Source of the DNA: Marinirhabdus sp963793275
GTDB lineage: Bacteria > Bacteroidota > Bacteroidia > Flavobacteriales > Flavobacteriaceae
Assembly: GCA_963793275.1 (NCBI GenBank)
Contig: CAWBZL010000003.1
Location: forward strand, 620,001-684,000
Length of the DNA stretch: 64,000 bases
Reading direction: 5' to 3'
Shown here in pieces: positions 62,267-64,000 of the stretch. Within the stretch, counting starts at the first letter, position 1, and each line of letters opens with the position of its first letter. Position numbers and translations under genes: made by a program. The notes under the pieces were generated by a model, which was not told the origin of the DNA, did not search any database, and saw only the letters and a program-made list of their open reading frames with translations.

Positions 62267-64000
62267 TGGTTATCTTTTTAGTATTAATTATTTCTTTAAT
62301 TTCTTTAAACTGGTTTTCCAGATACGGGTGTTTCAGAATAGCATCAAAATAGTTAAGGCTACTTCGGCTTAAATGACGGGAGAGGGTTGGTTCGTAAAAA
62401 TCCCAGGGCTCGAAGAATGTTTTATTGGGCTTTTCAGTAATGTCCAGAATTTCTTTATTTTTTTCAGCCAGAAAAATCTCAAGATCTCCCACAATAGACT
62501 GGTCTAAAATGGAGCCGTTAAAATAACTTTCCACATCGGCTATTGTTACCTTATGAGGCATCATTAATTTGAAATATTTGATTTTTCCTTCACTGGTTTC
62601 TTCCCAATTTGAAAGATAATGGCTTAGGTAGTTGGGAATTTTATCCAGATTAAGACCTGTTTTAAGGTCTGCTACCAAATTATCGGTTTCATTCTCGTTG
62701 GCATCTATATGGATAATATTTTCTTTTGCTTTAAATTCAGTAACCAAATGCGCAACGTACAGGGTTTTACTGTTTATAATTTCTATGTAGGCAATCTGTT
62801 TGTCGCCCAGTACTTTTTCGTCTCTAATTAGGTAATTATGAAGATCCAGGCATCCTAATAAGCCACTATTGTCTATAGCTCCTGCGTCAATAAAATGACC
62901 ATACCCTTTAATTTTAGCGGCAGGACTGAATACGGGAAATCTGTTTGTAGTAGAAACCGCCTGATAAAATGGAATGGTCTTATCTCCAGAAAGATCTGCC
63001 AGATTTATAGCATTCGGAAAAATATCGGTAAAATTCTCTTGTTTTACAGACCATAAAATACCTCTACTACCTTGCGTTCCGGCAGTGTTCATAATAAGTG
63101 AAGGAAAATAACCATCCCTGTTAAATGTCTCTTTCCAATAATCCCGAAAGGAAACTTCAGACAGTTTATCACTGGCATTGACTTCAATTTTATTCTGATA
63201 TTTCCGCATCGCATAATAAGGTCTGTCGCGAAGGCCAAAACGGTTGCTTAACGGCCATAGTTTGCGGTAGGAGTCTACTCCAAAGGTTAGGGTAAGATCC
63301 AGCGTTGTATAATTTTCGTCCGCCAGATCGTCAATTCTTGTTTTAATCGTGCTATAATCTGTACCGTATTCTTTGTATAATCCTGTGTAGAGCGCTAGCC
63401 CAAGGGACCCACCCGAAGCACCAGAAAAAGCAATGGTTTGGTTTAAAAGTTTCCCTTTGGTTTCTTCCTGTAGCGTATTAAGTACATTGAGTGTCCATAC
63501 ATTGGCTTTGAGTCCTCCACCGTGAGAAGCCACAAAGAACAGGGTGTTGTCCTGTTTTTGCTGCAGCGTATCTATAAATACCGCTTCGGGGATTTCAGAC
63601 TTGGTGTTTTTCACTAAATCCAGCTCGTGTGTGGTAACTTCAACCGGAAAGAAATTTGATATAAGAAATAGAGTTATAAGTACTGCACCTGCAACGAAGA
63701 GGGTTCTGTATCTTCTTGTTTTGAAGAGGTTCAGTTTTTTTGAAACGAAAAAATACTTTCCTAAACTGGCAATAATGAAATAATAGAAATAAAAGAAAGC
63801 GAGCAATACAGGAATTCCGTTTAACAAATTTCCTTCGGTAATACTGGCAATAGTAGACCATACAATAATTGCAATGGCGACTATAAAGTTGAAATTATAC
63901 AACAACAGATAATTTTCTGAAACCTGAAGTGGTTGTAGCCAGCCTATTATTTTCTTGAATGGCGCCAGGCTTTTTTTACCGGAAAGTGCTTCGTAAACGT
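62238..64000 (-). CDS. Membrane-anchored patatin-like phospholipase (5' end outside window)
   Basis: An open frame that runs off the right edge; the codons from 63905 to 64000 continue in frame (VYEALSGKKSLAPF...). The N-terminal part has about three transmembrane helices. The soluble part has the patatin signature: oxyanion-type SHGGGLKA, nucleophile elbow GASGGSLG, and DAGAIDNSG with the catalytic Asp of the Ser-Asp dyad. It should act as a phospholipase A or acyl hydrolase at a membrane. It is first of the three visible genes in a tightly overlapped operon. Confidence 0.85.
   Translation of the reverse strand, partial: VYEALSGKKSLAPFKKIIGWLQPLQVSENYLLLYNFNFIVAIAIIVWSTIASITEGNLLNGIPVLLAFFYFYYFIIASLGKYFFVSKKLNLFKTRRYRTLFVAGAVLITLFLISNFFPVEVTTHELDLVKNTKSEIPEAVFIDTLQQKQDNTLFFVASHGGGLKANVWTLNVLNTLQEETKGKLLNQTIAFSGASGGSLGLALYTGLYKEYGTDYSTIKTRIDDLADENYTTLDLTLTFGVDSYRKLWPLSNRFGLRDRPYYAMRKYQNKIEVNASDKLSEVSFRDYWKETFNRDGYFPSLIMNTAGTQGSRGILWSVKQENFTDIFPNAINLADLSGDKTIPFYQAVSTTNRFPVFSPAAKIKGYGHFIDAGAIDNSGLLGCLDLHNYLIRDEKVLGDKQIAYIEIINSKTLYVAHLVTEFKAKENIIHIDANENETDNLVADLKTGLNLDKIPNYLSHYLSNWEETSEGKIKYFKLMMPHKVTIADVESYFNGSILDQSIVGDLEIFLAEKNKEILDITEKPNKTFFEPWDFYEPTLSRHLSRSSLNYFDAILKHPYLENQFKEIKEIINTKKITNEDLTLPIQ

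Noticed and set aside
1..64000. Insertion sequences, integrases, prophage or tRNA-linked island
   Set aside because: No transposase, recombinase, attachment repeat or tRNA was recognised anywhere in the window.

Overview
The window is chromosomal DNA from a member of the Bacteroidota, most likely a marine Flavobacteriaceae. The evidence is an AT-rich composition, promoter elements of the TAnnTTTG type (the Bacteroidetes -7 consensus), a CHU_C-type gliding-motility C-terminal domain (the sorting signal of the type IX secretion system), a TonB-dependent receptor with a carboxypeptidase-regulatory-like N-terminus, and many Bacteroidetes-restricted families (DUF4834, DUF5916, DUF6146, DUF6787, BatA-like proteins, YfhO). 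No rRNA, tRNA, CRISPR array, insertion sequence or integrase was recognised.

Layout. 1-5 kb: lipoprotein esterase, CPA1 Na+/H+ antiporter, small membrane protein, FAD oxidoreductase and HAD phosphatase; three of these are split by 1-nt indels. 5-8.2 kb: a tight operon of SLC13/RCK permease, MscS channel and DUF2383 protein. 8.4-15.2 kb: GNAT-type acyltransferase, outer-membrane protein, DUF4834, YfhO membrane protein and GT4 glycosyltransferase. 15.2-17 kb: an Arg/Ser-rich secreted repeat protein and an apparent orphan small RNA, both behind good sigma-54 promoter matches. 17-26 kb: uvrA, ECF sigma factor plus a 50-aa protein, nth, bcp, a conserved soluble protein of unknown function, MBL hydrolase and esterase. 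26-36.6 kb: two DUF4870 proteins, a dihydroorotase-like protein without its metal ligands, a BatA-like protein, GAF histidine kinase, TIGR02757, LolD-like ATPase, DUF5916, msrA-folE. 36.6-41 kb: a sigma-54-preceded membrane protein, then a presumptive metal-uptake locus (DUF6146, DUF6787, His-rich small protein, TonB receptor, lipoprotein). 41-50 kb: DUF937, serA-like, serC, LuxC-type acyl-CoA reductase facing a ferredoxin, two secreted Lys/Met-rich proteins flanking tandem alpha/beta hydrolases, ychF. 50-55 kb: TPR protein, CHU_C surface protein, ABC-2 exporter. 55.5-60 kb: DUF2891, an Nramp-fold transporter and pxpABC (5-oxoprolinase), a probable 5-oxoproline import and hydrolysis operon. 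60.1-64 kb: a three-gene operon running in from beyond the window: a membrane patatin-like phospholipase, an N-acetylmuramidase without a signal peptide, and an AAA+ ATPase of the kind found in extracellular contractile injection system (eCIS) loci.

Two features affect reading of the annotation. First, at least nine single-base indels split otherwise well-conserved genes, most in short homopolymers; they look more like sequence error than gene decay, although real inactivation cannot be excluded. Second, several genes appear to start with TTG (uvrA, DUF2891, ABC ATPase, DUF6787, the antiporter). The best leads for new biology are the right-edge phospholipase/muramidase/AAA+ operon, the non-canonical Nramp protein tied to pxpABC, and the paired sigma-54 transcripts that share a 17-nt motif next to their terminators.
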